From: Magnolia sinica
Lineage: Eukaryota; Streptophyta; Magnoliopsida; Magnoliales; Magnoliaceae
Length of the DNA stretch: 64,000 nucleotides
Direction of reading: 5' to 3'
Assembly (NCBI RefSeq): GCF_029962835.1
Contig: NC_080574.1
Span: 26,696,001 to 26,760,000 of the forward strand
A program made the position numbers and the translations under genes. Shown in pieces: positions 11,554 to 22,929 of this stretch (the stretch's first letter is position 1; every line of letters begins with the position of its first letter). The notes under the pieces were generated by a model. The model was not told the origin of the DNA. It saw nothing but the letters and a program-made list of their open reading frames with translations, and did not search any database.

Positions 11554-14500
11554 GTCCTTCTAGTTTTACTAGGAGGGAAAATGACGCAACACAATATGCT
11601 CCTTTATCTAGCTCCATTGAACTCCAAACCCCATTCTCCTTAATGTATGAAGAACAAACTCCTAGTTAACATGGTTGGAAGCTTTCTCTAAGTCCAACTT
11701 GTTGATAATACTCATATTCCTCTGTGCCTAGAATCAATGCACTTATGAGCTATAAGCCGGAATCTTAGGACATGTAGAAGCATATATGCCAAATCTTAGC
11801 CGGAATCTTATACAGTCTCCTATTAGGCTAATTGGCCCTAGAGTCTATGAGTTTCATCATTCCTTTTCTCTTCAAAATCAAAGAAATAAAGGACTTGCCC
11901 ATCTCCTTCTGTAATTTACCCATTCATGAAACTCTTCTAAGGTGCTTAAGAAATCCCCCTTTACTTCCTCCTTGAACACTTTGACCTTTCACTCAACCGT
12001 CGTTAAGAAACTAGCGTTGCAGTTTATCAGAGTGCTCTCTTTCATTGTTGTTAAGGCCATGTTTGAAAACCATGGATTCCATGCCAAACAATGGAAAAGC
12101 AAAAGGGTTTTCCTTTTGTTGTGATGATTTGTGTGATTGTGATCCCCAATATAGTGTGGTGTGCATGTAGAATGCGTAGTCAATAAATCACCTATTTATC
12201 CGCCCCTCTTTTGCTTAGGGGTGTGGGAGAGATTCTTTGATTCCTTCAAAGTGTCGTAAGTGATGCCGGGGTCCAATGAAGGTTTCTTCCTAGCATGGCA
12301 TGGGAGTGGGGCTGGGAAAAAAAAAAGGAAGTTGACATGGAGGCTAGCCCTCTTAGCAGACATTTGGGCTCTAATGGGGGGAAATGAATAATTGGCGTTT
12401 CGAAAATCTAAGTGGGACGGTGTTGGAGGTCTTTAGGATGACAAAGTTAGATGTAATGGGTTGGGCCTCAAGCGCGAAGGCCCTCGATGTGTAACATTTC
12501 TTTTTTAATTGATCATCACTGGTGTAATTTGCCTTGGGAGTTCTATCCTTGGCTTTTCTTTTTCTAATAAAATATTATTACCTTTCAAAAAAATAAAAAT
12601 AAAAAAGAAGAAAGAAAAGAAAAGGGTGGAATCTACCAAACAATCATTACACTTCTCCATATTTTGGATTCTTGGCACAAGAATCTAGGCGATTGTGAGA
12701 GGATTATGAGATTGCCACTAGCTATCCAAACAAGAATTCAAAAATGAATTCCATGTTTCAATAGTTCTCTTGAAAATCATCATTGCGTAATTATTATTAT
12801 TCTTTCTGTTACCTTGGATTCCACGTTTCCAAACATGCCCTAAAGTCATATATGGTAGGATTCTATTAGAGACAGTTTTGTTAGTACTTGCTTTAAGCTT
12901 GCTTTTTATATAGATTTGAGAACCTGAATATTTGAAGCGAGGTATTGCATGTCATCATTCTCATAGGTTGGCAAGCATGTTAGATATTCAAGCTGTCTCC
13001 ACTACGACTCAACATGTTTTTTTTTTCCTGCTTCCAATATCATCAGGCAAGTTCACCTGTCAAAACCCTAGACGAACTTCATGTTTCTGAGGTGGTTTCA
13101 TCTCCATACTTTCCATCAAGTGTGGAGAGAAGACAAATTAATTCTTTTGAACAAGATCTACAAGCATCCTCTAATACCTCAAAGATCGAAACGACCATGA
13201 AGTGTACAACTGCTACTCATGATAAAGTTGGAGGCTTAGGTATTGCAAGTGGTCAAGCATTTGGGCAAATGACAAGACAACGTTGCTTCATAGTAACAGC
13301 AAGGGCACGCTCCTTCCTTTACCACCAGGTCATCTATGTGATCTTGCTCTCTTATTCTCTGTCTAGGAGTCCCTTCCTTAATTTATGTCTGGTTACTTAG
13401 AAGAGTATACTATTTTGATTAACTTCTTAGTTTTGCTTGTAGGGATGTTTTTCTTAATGTAATTTTGAGTTGTTTTTTTCCTTTTCTTTTTTGAGATGAG
13501 TGATGGGCCTTGCTTTCCAGTTGTCATTACATGCATGAATGTATTTATATGGGAGTGTTAATGTCCCCCACAAATCTGGACTGCCTTTCTTTGTCCCGTA
13601 CCATTGTTAGCAGACCATGATGCAACAGTCACACCAATCGCTGGATCCTAACCATCTGATCAATAGCATGGAAATTGAGAGTCAAGATTGAGTTGAGAGA
13701 TGGAATCGGTTAAATCATCATGAAGCATATTTGCAATAGGACCCGCCATGGGTTGCTTATGATTCCAAGCACCTTGGTTATATGATGCTAAATCTTGTCA
13801 TCATCTAAGCCTTATCCCAACTAATTGGGGTTGGCTAGATGAATTTTTTTCTGCCATTCCCAAGGTGTTGTACAACAGTAATGGTGGTCGTAATGGCAAC
13901 TCTCTTTCTGAAAAAAAAAACCTTACAAGCCGTTATGGTGCCGTTGTTTCGTAACGGCCATTACAACCCCGTAACGCATTACGGTTGCCATGGTTACTGT
14001 CTCATAATGGCTGTTACGACCCCATAACACATAACGGTTGCCACTGTTACTGTCTTGTAATGGCCGTTATGACCCTGTAATGCGTAATGGTTACCTCCAT
14101 TACTGTCACGTAACGACCATACCATTTTGGAATACCTCCACAACTTCAGTTAGACCATAGGTCATCAAGTCTTTTCTTACTACCTCCATTCATGTCGCTT
14201 TGGGCCTTCCCTTTGCCCTTTTAGAGTCTTCAACTTTTACAAACTCACTCCTAACCGGCACAGTTCTTGGTCTCCATAGCACATGACCAAACCATCCAAG
14301 TCTACCTTTCCTCTTCTTATTACCTATTGGTGCTACTCCTAAATTCCCTCAAATGCATTCATGTCTAATTCTCTGTCTTGCCGCTTATCCTTCTTGGCAC
14401 TGTCATTTCAGCTAGGGTCATCCTATGAACATGATATTCCTTGACTGCCCAACATTCTGTCCCATAAATCATGTAGGACCTAAATCATGGCTGGTCTTAC

Positions 14501-15239
14501 AACCATCCTATAAAATTTCACTTTCATGCTAACCGTTATATCTATGACTTGTAAAAGATGGACGGTTGCAGCAAAACAGTCAAAATTCAAAAGGTTGGAT
14601 CATCCGATCTTGTGATATTTGCACTGTTGCCTGCTTCAAGTGTTATGAATGCACTGGCTGGATTGATGATGGGCTGTCTGGCATGTCAATTAAAAGTTTT
14701 GGGGAGGTTTCTAATGGCCCATGAAGGTGGGGAAATTAGCAGTTCTTATATATACATAAAATATAGGCATATAATAACAAATGATACACAAAAGCCATTT
14801 ATGAATAGCATGATCTTTTTCTGGATGAAACAGAATCTTTTCCTATTATTTTCACTAGTTTTGCTGGTTAAAATGAAATTACAGTCATGTTAGTATGTAT
14901 TGCCATCTTTTCAGTAGCAGTCCAATGTTATGAGCTTTACTCTGAAATTTCAATGAAACTTCTCTCAGGTCCGATTGCTAGTTGGCGTTCTGAAAGCGGT
15001 TGGCACTGGGGAACTAACAATTAGTGATGGTTTGTATTCTCCGTATCTATCCTCCCCTGCCTCAATTACTTGCGGAAGAATGAAGACATTGTCTTTGAAA
15101 TTCTGTTGTAAGCTTATTTTTGTTCTTTACAATTGGCGCAGTTGAAACGATTCTGAATGCGAAGACCATTACTGCTGCAAGTCCCATGGCCCCTGCTTGT
15201 GGTCTCTATCTTGGAAATGTGAAATATGAGCTCCCTTGA
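2921..15239 (+). CDS. TruA/Pus1-family tRNA pseudouridine synthase, C-terminal seven exons (5' partial)
   Basis: Predicted to isomerise uridine to pseudouridine in tRNA. Exons: 2921-2974, 3922-4004, 4926-5025, 5114-5176, 13047-13328, 14969-15029, 15142-15239. They total 741 nt, phase-continuous, giving 246 aa plus TGA. Every internal border is AG..GT. The third exon completes a split Thr codon so that DFHARFKAQERT runs into YFYRLLSG, the TruA stretch that follows the catalytic loop. Next come NILVGHHDFSSFRSAG, a linker starting SPVKTLDEL with a low-complexity plant insert, RCFIVTARARSFLYHQ, then VRLLVGVLKAVGTGELT and the C-terminal SPMAPACGLYLGNVKY, all classic TruA-family signatures. The GRTDAGVHA-type catalytic Asp motif is absent here and must be encoded upstream of the window. 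The fourth intron is 7.9 kb and holds LINEs and SINEs. Family assignment is firm. Paralogue (my memory suggests the Arabidopsis At5g35400 type) and compartment are not established. Confidence 0.9.
3474..3655 (+). mobile_element. tRNA-derived SINE, family I, with 13-bp TSD
   Basis: A 156-bp insert (3487-3642) is bracketed by perfect 13-bp direct repeats GAGGGAATCTCAA (3474-3486 and 3643-3655). It begins with TGGCTTTGGTTG, which resembles a pol III box A, and has a box B, GTTCGATTCC, about 35 bp later. It then has a tRNA-unrelated body (GCAGGGAATAGTCTCGCC, GGGGACACC) and ends in an A tract. It lies in the first visible intron of the pseudouridine synthase. Two further copies at 8538 and 8725 share the body. 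Confidence 0.88.
4491..4508. repeat. (CT)9 microsatellite
   Basis: Short CT run in the second visible intron of the pseudouridine synthase, followed by a CACA-rich stretch. Confidence 0.85.
8528..8669 (-). mobile_element. SINE family I copy, minus strand, with 10-bp TSD
   Basis: The insert 8538-8659 is flanked by ACCTTTACCT at 8528-8537 and 8660-8669. On the minus strand it runs GTGGGTTCGACTCC (box B), GCAGGGAATAGTCTCGCCTC, a GGGGACACC block, then an A tail, closely matching the copy at 3487. The part carrying box A is missing, so the copy is 5'-truncated. Confidence 0.85.
8710..8773 (-). mobile_element. 34-bp micro-insertion of SINE family I tail, 15-bp TSD
   Basis: Perfect 15-bp direct repeats GCATAAGGGTTTGTT (8710-8724 and 8759-8773) enclose only 34 bp. 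On the minus strand that insert is GGTGGGGACACCCTATGTC plus CTTC and an A tail, the 3' end of the same SINE as at 8538. This is an extreme 5' truncation of a target-primed reverse transcription event. Confidence 0.88.
10550..10918. repeat. Tandem array, 130-135-bp period, three copies
   Basis: Anchors CTCGTGGG at 10553 and 10683 and CTTGTGGG at 10818 mark three units. Each has CATGGG..CACCC, GTGTGTCCCCGCATCCCACG and CCGGTGTGAAA blocks. Between units lies CCCCGGTGAGGAGTCTCGAA, whose reverse complement reads like a tRNA T-arm/box B (TTCGAGACTCC). Confidence 0.8.
11516..11551. repeat. (CT)n microsatellite
   Basis: About eighteen CT dinucleotides at the right-hand border of the insertion that splits the L1 element. 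Confidence 0.9.
11552..11960 (-). mobile_element. L1-type LINE reverse transcriptase, N-terminal part (decayed)
   Basis: Minus-strand translation, with stops and frameshifts, gives LILKRKGMMKLIDSR (the LIPKK..DFRPIS block), then NKLDLEKASNHVN, the L1 form of the K-x-D-x-x-K-A-Y-D block, then LRRMGFGVQW and YCVASFSLLV. These are consecutive reverse transcriptase motifs that precede GLRQG, which is found 1.6 kb away at about 9880. So this is the same element, interrupted. Confidence 0.8.
12240..12600 (+). mobile_element. L1-type LINE 3' end, plus strand, with A-rich tail
   Basis: The plus strand encodes the C-terminal end of an L1 ORF2: WRLALLADIWAL, then in another frame VFRMTKLDVMGWASSAKAL and a stop. 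A short 3' UTR with TAATAAAATATTATTACC leads into an oligo(A)/AT-rich tail at about 12583. It is 5'-truncated and frameshifted. Its orientation is opposite to the neighbouring L1, so it is an independent insertion. Confidence 0.72.
13790..14530 (-). mobile_element. RTE/BovB-like LINE 3' end, decayed
   Basis: The minus-strand translation of 14110-14530 gives KFYRMVVRPAMI, then RKGKVDLDGLVMCYGDQEL in shifting frames, matching the KFYRTVVRPAML..LRWFGHVMRRP tail seen in plant RTE-type reverse transcriptases. The stretch AACTAATTGGGGTTGGCTA at 13818-13836 is the reverse of the usual RTE 3' tail. It sits in the intron between the 13047 and 14969 exons. A tandem repeat lies inside it. Confidence 0.7.
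13945..14120. repeat. Tandem repeat, about 53-bp period, three copies
   Basis: The unit carries GTAACGGCCATTAC, CCCCGTAAC and GGTTGCCATGGTTACTGTC. Units start near 13950, 14003 and 14056 and differ mainly by C/T and G/A transitions. Each unit contains an internal imperfect palindrome built on CGTAA/TTACG. Confidence 0.7.
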
Positions 15240-16697
15240 TATTTGGAGAGAATTGGAGAGAATGACAGGTTCTTGATTTTCATGTTGTGGACTGGTTCAG
15301 TAGGGAGTTTCTTACTTGTGTAACCTGCCTCACTGCCTCGATCTGGCATCTCCTCGTTCAACTTGTTTTCTGGTCATCATGCATTGAGAAGCTGAAGAAT
15401 AGTGGGATAGACTACAGTCACCTCCACTTCTTAAGTTGTTCCGTCCCTTATACATGTGCCTTGCATGCATGACAACCCAGACTCTCCAAACTATGGGCGT
15501 TATTGTGGATGGGTCATAAACTGAAGTTTGAACTAAATGAGCAATCTTAACCATCTGATTTTCCTCATTATATTTGAACTGCTCACCATTTTACTTTAAC
15601 CATGATAGCAAGTACAGGAAAAATGAAGATCAGTAACCAAAGAGATTAAAAGAAATAATTGAAAATAAGCACAATGACAAGCTATACTATATAAAGCAGA
15701 GATGAAAAAATGATTAAGGCATGGTGTGAGTTTTTGCTGGTTCATTCGGAATCAAGAGGCAGTTATAATTATGTAACCTTGAAAAAACAGTTATAATTAT
15801 CTCATTGACTGGAAATTCTGGAGCTTTTCCTTCTCCGACATACTTCATCTAATATGTGAGCTATTTGTCAAGGAGAAAAGAGGAAGAAGATAAGCAGCAT
15901 AGGGTGCCATCTATATGTTTAAGAATAAGATAAGATTGCTAGTTTGCTTGTGTTCTCTCTGGTTCTGAGGTGAATCTTTTTGCATGTTCTTGAAATGAGG
16001 AATATAGAGAGATGCATAGACCGAGTCACACGTCTTAAGCACATACAGTGCTTTGTTTCATATTGGATTAGGGCATAACTCATTCCAATTTACATCCTAT
16101 TTACTTAAAGAGATTATGTGGTGAAACCCTTTTCTGGAAGCGTTGTAAACATTGATTTTGGTGGATAGATTATTCCTCTCAAGCAGACTGAAATTAGACA
16201 TCCTTACTAAATGTTTGTGAGATATGACTCCATGTTGCCTGTCAAAGGAAGTGGAATCAATTCCTGATCCAGGATCAATTTTATAAAAGATGACTTCAGG
16301 TTGTTTTGGTCATGAGTTATTGAATTCGGTGATACAGGAAATGGATGGCGTGCAGAGCAACACACTTTTATACCAAACAACTGGTGCAAGTGGACTGCTA
16401 TCTTGCCTGCCTCATTATGGATTGGTGAAGACTAAAAATTGCAATGATCAGGCGATCATAACCCTTCTACTGAAGGACCTGTGCTTCTCAATAGGGATCT
16501 TGTTCATTTTGGGAGGATGGTAGTTTTACGATTTGTGGGGCAATTTAGATGGAAATCATAACCTTGTTGCTGTTGCTACTCGTGTATCTGGAGCTTTGTT
16601 TTGAGCAGTTGATCGCTAGTTGGGAGAAACTTGAAAGACACAGGTAACAATTTCACTAGTTGTAACATGCTATCCTTGTTACATTACACTCTTAAAC
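15240..16697. other. 3' flank of the pseudouridine synthase gene
   Basis: The first few hundred bases are presumably 3' UTR. No clear poly(A) signal could be assigned and no further exon was recognised. The small open frames here show no family resemblance. Confidence 0.5.
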
Positions 16698-16830
16698 CTT
16701 GAAGTTAGGGCTGTCAACAGGGAGCCTGGTGTTGGCTTTGGCCCGGATTTTGAAATGTTTAGGCTGGGGCTATTCAAAATTTTGATTTTGCCTGGCCTGA
16801 GCCTAGCCCATTGACGGCCCTACTTGAAGT
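16698..16830. mobile_element. 117-bp hAT-type MITE with 8-bp TSD
   Basis: The element 16706-16822 starts TAGGGCTGTCAA and ends TTGACGGCCCTA, 11 of 12 inverted matches. It is flanked by perfect 8-bp direct repeats CTTGAAGT (16698-16705 and 16823-16830). Eight-bp duplications and TAGGG termini are typical of hAT elements. Related but more diverged copies are visible at 23357-23466 and, truncated, at 59349-59394. Confidence 0.85.
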
Positions 16831-19800
16831 TGTGAAATTCCTCTTATTCTCTGCTTGTCACTCGATCTTTCAAGTTAGCAGTACCCTCATTAGTCATCAA
16901 CTTGTTCCAATGGTTTTCTGCTCTTAACTTTATATTATATTACATATGGTGTTTTCTTTCATCTACAGCATTTTGTGTTTTTTCTGTACAAGTGCGCAAA
17001 GATTCATGCTTCTTCTCTGTTTTTGACGGCCATTCCTTTTATTATTAATTTTTTATATTAGAACATGCCACCAAACATGTGAAATCTCAAGATACGGACA
17101 TAATTCTCCTAGGTGACATGACTTGGTTATTCCCCCCACACGAGAATATTAATAATTTTTGCATTACTGCTGTCGTTGGGCCCACGTTTCTTTTCTGCCC
17201 CATTGCTGCCCAGCAGTGGCAATTCTATTATTGCCATGTGCTCATTTCTACTACGAACACTACAGTAGCTGTTGGGATGTGAATGCTAGGATTTTTAACA
17301 TTGTTGCCGATGACTTGAAAATGTTGGTTGTGTCTAGGGCCAGCAATGGAATTGTGTCATGACATGCCCATTTGTTTACCTTCAAAAATTCAGGCCCAGG
17401 TCCACACCAATCCAGCTGGCCGTCAATGGTTCTGGGTCTGAGCTTGTGTCGTGACCTTGCTGAAACAACTTCAAAGATTGGCTGGGCCCAGCCAGCCTAT
17501 TTATTAGTCTGGTCTGAAAATCAGGATTGGGTCCGCCCGACTGGAGGGTGTGCGCCCTAGTTGAGTCATGTAGGTTATATATATATATATTTATTCTTCT
17601 GGAAGGTGGGCAGTAAAAGATCCCATTATCACACGTAGGGAGTCCCTTTGATATTGTGCCTAGGAAAAGAAGATTTTGCTCTGCAGATGGATGAAATGTA
17701 AGGTTCTGAAACAGGTGATGGGAGATGTTGATCATGCCCCTTTATGAATTCTGATCGTTTTGATGGAGCCTGATAAAAGACAAGGGTTCTCATGTTTTAC
17801 ATTACAAGTACGTGGCTGCGATCTCTTATTAGCCTCTACAAAATTTTCTTTGTTTCTTATTGACTCTTTCTCGGGTTAAAGATATTCTTTTTTATTGTGG
17901 ATCTCCGCGAGGTGATGATTATGATTGGAACCATTGATCAGGTGAGCCAATCCAAGAACTCGAATTCCACACGCGGTCGAGCGTAGGTGGAGTAACATCT
18001 CTTCATGGAAAAAGGCTATGGTGGCAGTTAATACACTTTTTCAAATGGTGGTAGTCTATCTGGCGCTTATGTCGCGTTTGTCAATCTGGACCGTCCAAAA
18101 TCATGGTGCTCACCATGGGTTGTGTCGTACCTGAAAATCGCAATTGTTGAAAGATCTAACCATACTATTGGTAGCTATCAAATGGGTGGCTGCAATTAGA
18201 ATGGTCATTGGTCTAGATTAAGGGGAAAAATCAGATGGTCAAGATCATCTTGCCATTGTCACTTTTCAGGCTATTGTCCATCCACACTGGTGATGGACGG
18301 TCTATACCTTTCTGCCACATGTACGGCGGATAAGTCACCACCAAAGTTGTGATGGCGATCTTAACCTGTTAGGAGCTTTGGGGCCAGAAGTAGGGGAAAA
18401 AAAGGCCCTCCTCTTTCATGCATTGAACAAAAGTAGAAAATGACGTTAGTGATACCGAAATGTGGGTCCCTTGGGAAGACAAGGACAGCTATCCAACAAT
18501 CCCCATCTATAGTAGAGTGATATTTTGCACAGAGAATTTCCTATCTTCTTTAATAAAAGTGAGAAAGAGAGAGAAAAACTCTCAAGGAAAAGGAGAGTTG
18601 CATCCGCCCGCCATTTCCGAAAGGACGTGGGGCCACTTGAAAAGACATGGCACGAGTAAAAAGCACCCGTGTATTTTTTTTTCTTTGGTGACTAGATGGA
18701 GATAAATACGATATGATGGCTGTGTTGACAACATGTTTTTATTTATTTTTAAAATTATTTTTGTCTCTTTACATTTTGGTGGCGCATGGCATGCATCTCA
18801 TCAAGAATTATCAGGGCTGAAAGACTCCGTGACTCGGATTGACTCGTACGCTCCCTACTTGTATGAGTCTTAAAACCATGGAATTATCCAATACTATGGC
18901 AGAATATGTTAAGGTCGTAAGCATGTACTCATCCATTGTACATGTGACATACATGTGGTTTAATCCAGCCCCCCCAAATCATGGGCACACCATGGTTGGG
19001 TCTTGGAGCAAAAATCAGAGCATTTGGGTTTGATTTTTCCTGTTGAAATTACATGGATGGCCATGGATTGGCCAATTTGACCATTGCACAGGGTGGCATC
19101 TATGATTTGAATGGTTAGGATTGATGTATGATCGTGTGTGTGTATGCGTATGTATGATCATCGTACTCTCTCAGACTCACTACCTCCCTGAGGATTACTC
19201 TCTCACAAGTTATGTATGGCAAATAATATCTCAAATCAAAATGAATAAATTATGGAAATAATGGTTGCAAAGTAATGTTCTCAAAATCATATTGGTTGAA
19301 CAATCCTAACCTCTATTCACAAACACTTTTACTTGTCTAAAAAAATGTTTAGCAACTGGATAAATGGATATGATTAAACAAGCTTAATTTTTAGTTCATT
19401 CTATAATTACTCTTAAACATATAATTTGGATGGTGCATGTATGTATGTATGTAAATATGTATGGATTGATGGATGAATATATAGATCCATAATTTTTCTT
19501 ATGTTTCTTTAATATTTTCCTGAGTTACTAATACATGTTTTGAGGCTCCTATTGATGGAAAACTCATTGTATGCATATTTTTTGCTATAATTTGATTCAT
19601 AAATATGGAAATATATGTATTTTAGCATTTGCTGAAGAATCATTGAAAAATTCCAACAAATGTTAATGTTTCTTCGATATTTCTCTAAGTCAGTGTTACA
19701 TACTTTTAAGCTTCAATTAAAGGAAAAAAGTTATTTAAGTAATTTTTTTTTTTGTAAATATGTAAATATTTACATATTTACATATATTTTTTTTGTAATT

Positions 19801-21662
19801 ATTTAATTATTAAATATGTAAATATGTGTATTTTAGCATGTCCTAAAATTTTATTGAGAAATTTCACCCATTTTTTCATTTCCTTAATAATACATTTTCA
19901 GATGTCAATGATAATATTAGTGATATTAATACATATTTCTGTATCCCCAGCCGGCAGTACATATAATGATACCAATATTACAAACATTGCCCATAACTAA
20001 TGAGTACCCCAACATTTTAGAGCATGGGTAATGGGTACCATTTCAAGCCCAACATGATAATATTTATATGGGCATAGTACTCATTGGTGGATATGAGTAT
20101 AGGTACTCCAATGCTTAACCTGAACCCAACCTGCTGACACCCCTATTTGAGCATAGGGCTAAGGTTTTTCATGTATAATTCCTTAATTTTCATGTAGTCT
20201 TGTCCAAGTTATTTGGAGTTGGCTCTATGAAATAGGTGTGCATCATGCCTATCTAGGGTTAGCCTTTCTCTTCTTTCTCACAACCTTTTTCAAAGTCCTT
20301 TTGAAGCAAGTTTTTGAAAGTCTCAAATGGTTCTCAACCATTTTATTGGTTCTTGAGGCTTCAATCTTAATCTCATCTTCTTAGTTTTCCACAAATCCAT
20401 ATCAAAATTCTCATCTTTCAACACTAAACCCTTTAATCATGTTCATTGAACACTTTGTTCAATGTAGTATAAGATGGTTGGATTGCTATCTAATCAAAAT
20501 CTCCTTTAATCATTCATTAATGTGTTGACCCGTATCCAAATTACTTCATTAGCTAGCTAAAATTCTTATTTGCTAATTTCCACCAAAAATTCAGCTGTCC
20601 CATTCCATTGAGAAATGAAGAAAGTTTTTGCGCTTCTACCTACCTATAGTGGGTCCCGTTGAATTTTCAGTCCCGAAAGCAACATTTTCTTCATAATAAC
20701 AGGCCGTTATGGCCGAAATTAAACTTGTTTTTCAAGGTCAAGGTCTTCCACTATCACAAAGTAAATGGTGGTAGAGGCACAAAAAAGAATGGCTAATGAT
20801 GATGATTTTTTGTGAGTAGTGTGGTAACTTTTCGTGCCATCCCATCTTTCCAGCCAGCATGCGACTTGTGTCGGAAATCCACACCATGCAAAAGGTAGGC
20901 CCCGTTACGAAGATCATCTAAGACATAAATCAGGCCAGTCCACTAATCAGGAGGATCGTAACGATTGAAATCAATGGACAAACAACAGTCAGTTGACTCA
21001 ACATACGAGTGTGGCCCATCTAATGAATGGATTAGCCTGATTTGGCTAAATAAATAATCTTCATGATGGGGCCTACCATTTGCATGGTAGGAGGTGCAAG
21101 AGAAGTTATAATGCAGGCAGCTGTAGGTGATCAGTTATAAATTCTCACAAGGTTGATCTACTACATTGCATCCTACTAATGTGACCATGACTCATCGTTG
21201 CACTTTGGGAGGGTACTGGATCATTTCACATGGGCTTTTGTATCTATGAAAGGAGAGAAAGAGACTGGTCTTTCATTTTCCATTGATTCTTTGATTTTGA
21301 TCATCTCACCTTGAAAAAAATGACCACAAAGACATAAAACATGATAATGTTTGGGTTGCAAATGTCATTGATTCCTTCTTTGAATCTCACCACTTTTGGT
21401 GTCTTGGGACATTGAATTGGGCCACATCAAATGCCACTTGATAGGAGCCATCTCATCTTTTTGTAATGTCTAAGGTTGCTGGGCCCCCTAAATAAGCACT
21501 CATGGGCTGCTTTTTTTGTATTTTTTTATATTTTATTTTATCAACTCATTGGTTATTAAATCTAGACGATTTATGCTTATTAGCATATCTTAAGGCTACC
21601 ATAAATCCAATTAAAAAGAAAAAAAAGGGGGGGGGGGCATCCAGATGAAATGTACATGTGCT
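16831..21662. other. Intergenic DNA without recognised genes
   Basis: A/T-rich. It contains a degenerate tandem repeat (19490-19910), a TATG microsatellite near 19438-19452, and short words such as GGCCCAGCC that echo the MITE at 16706. No open frame here has a recognisable family. Confidence 0.6.
19490..19910. repeat. Degenerate A/T-rich tandem repeat with a 28-bp perfect palindrome
   Basis: Blocks such as GTATTTTAGCAT.TGCT and TTTCTT.ATATTT.CTNAGT recur two to three times at roughly 190-240-bp spacing. Between the copies, 19754-19781 is a perfect 28-bp palindrome made of GTAAATATGTAAAT and its reverse complement. Confidence 0.55.
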
Positions 21663-22180
21663 GATTTGGGAGGAAGCGGACTGCACCTCGGTGGTGTTCC
21701 ACACATCACCGACGCCACCAAGTTCTGTGGGTCCCACAATGATGTAGGTGTTATATCCACACCATCCATCCATTTGGCAATATCATTTTAGGGGGGACAA
21801 ATCCAAAGCTCAGGTGGACCACAGAAAGCAGTGGGGATGATGATGCTCACCGTTGAAACCTTCCTAGGGCCCACCATGATATTTATTTTCCATCAAGCCT
21901 GTTCATAAGGTCACGTAGACCGGGATGAAGGGAAAAATCAAATATAAGCTTGATCAAAAACTTCTGTGGCCTACAAAAGTTTTCAACAGTGGTTTGGTCC
22001 ATCTAAGCTTTGGATCTGCTTTATTTTTGACTCATGCTCTATAATGATCTTGCCAAATGCATCGAGTGTTTGTATATAACACATGCATCATAATGGGCTC
22101 ACAGAACTTGGTGACGTCAATACACCACCGCCTAGGTCAGTGGTGTGGGTCACACCACGCAATCATCTTCCTTTTTGGGA
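21663..22180. mobile_element. Foldback MULE-type MITE, 500 bp, 9-bp TSD
   Basis: The element 21672-22171 has termini GGAAGCGGACTGCA and, on the other strand, GGAAGATGATTGCG. An inner inverted block (CACCAAGTTCTGTGGGTCCCA) is matched near the right end. Flanking 9-mers GATTTGGGA and TTTTTGGGA agree at 7 of 9 positions, including the last seven. Much of the element pairs with itself. A 148-codon open frame on the plus strand (22057-22503) crosses its right end and is not a gene. Confidence 0.72.
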
Positions 22181-22929
22181 ATGAATATGAGGTGGGCCAC
22201 ATCCCAGCTACCCTTTTTGCCCAACGTCATGGGCATGCGAAAGTTCATGGTTTCATGTATGAGTGTTATACGATCCTACCATACACCAAGATTCCCAGAA
22301 CTAAAATCCTAACCATCCAACCTTTGGCCTTTTTTACCTTCTTGAATGTTAACCGTTGTTGTATTTCTTTCTTTTCTTTTTTTTTTCTTCATCATCTAAT
22401 TTGCAGGGTGCTGATTGAATGGTTAGAATTGTTTGGTCGAGGTTATTTCAGGATGATGCCCATCCATGGTGGAGCCAATCAGATCAACGGTCTGGATGGC
22501 TAAACCTTGGGCCTCACTTTAAGGAAATCAAGGTCGAAAGGTATAACTATATACTCGGGCAAGCATTCTATCAATGATATTTGTGTAGAGATCCGCTTGC
22601 CTTATCTTAGTCCTTTGGTCGTCCATTCCATAAATGCATCTTAGACCTTTTTCCTTATTCCCGTGGTCCTGCCGCACTGTGGATTAATGATATTATAGTA
22701 CTGTCTTTGAGGTCCTGTGCTGTTCCATCTCCACCGTACATGTGGCCACCACGTTGGTGATTGTGATGGTAGATCTGGTAGGACCTTTTAGCCAAAACTT
22801 CCCGTGCTTAACAATTCTCCGTGTTGTGATAGATGCCTTATATTCTATAGAATAATGCAGAGAAAGTTACAGATATAGACCCGACCCTGCAAAATAATGA
22901 ATTTTCATTATGGGAAATGGAAGTACGAG

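Larger units (their letters stand above)
5177..13046 (+). other. 7.9-kb intron of the pseudouridine synthase gene
   Basis: It begins GT at 5177 and ends CAG at 13046. Annotated contents are two SINE copies, a split minus-strand L1, a plus-strand L1 tail and tandem repeats. At 5728-5790 a minus-strand A-rich tail (AATAAAAATCAAC on the plus strand) looks like another LINE end. Between 6300 and 7300 there is an LTR-like stretch with TATAAAAGCACAATGG at about 6563, without recognisable borders. The ends near 12053 (GGCCATGTTTG) and 12843 (CAAACATGCCC) are inverted and may be termini of a MITE into which the plus-strand L1 tail was inserted. No coding exon of another gene was recognised. Confidence 0.7.

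Noticed and set aside
22057-22503. 148-codon open frame on the plus strand
   Set aside because: It crosses the right terminus and 9-bp duplication of a foldback element. The translation matches no family and has no codon structure typical of plant genes.
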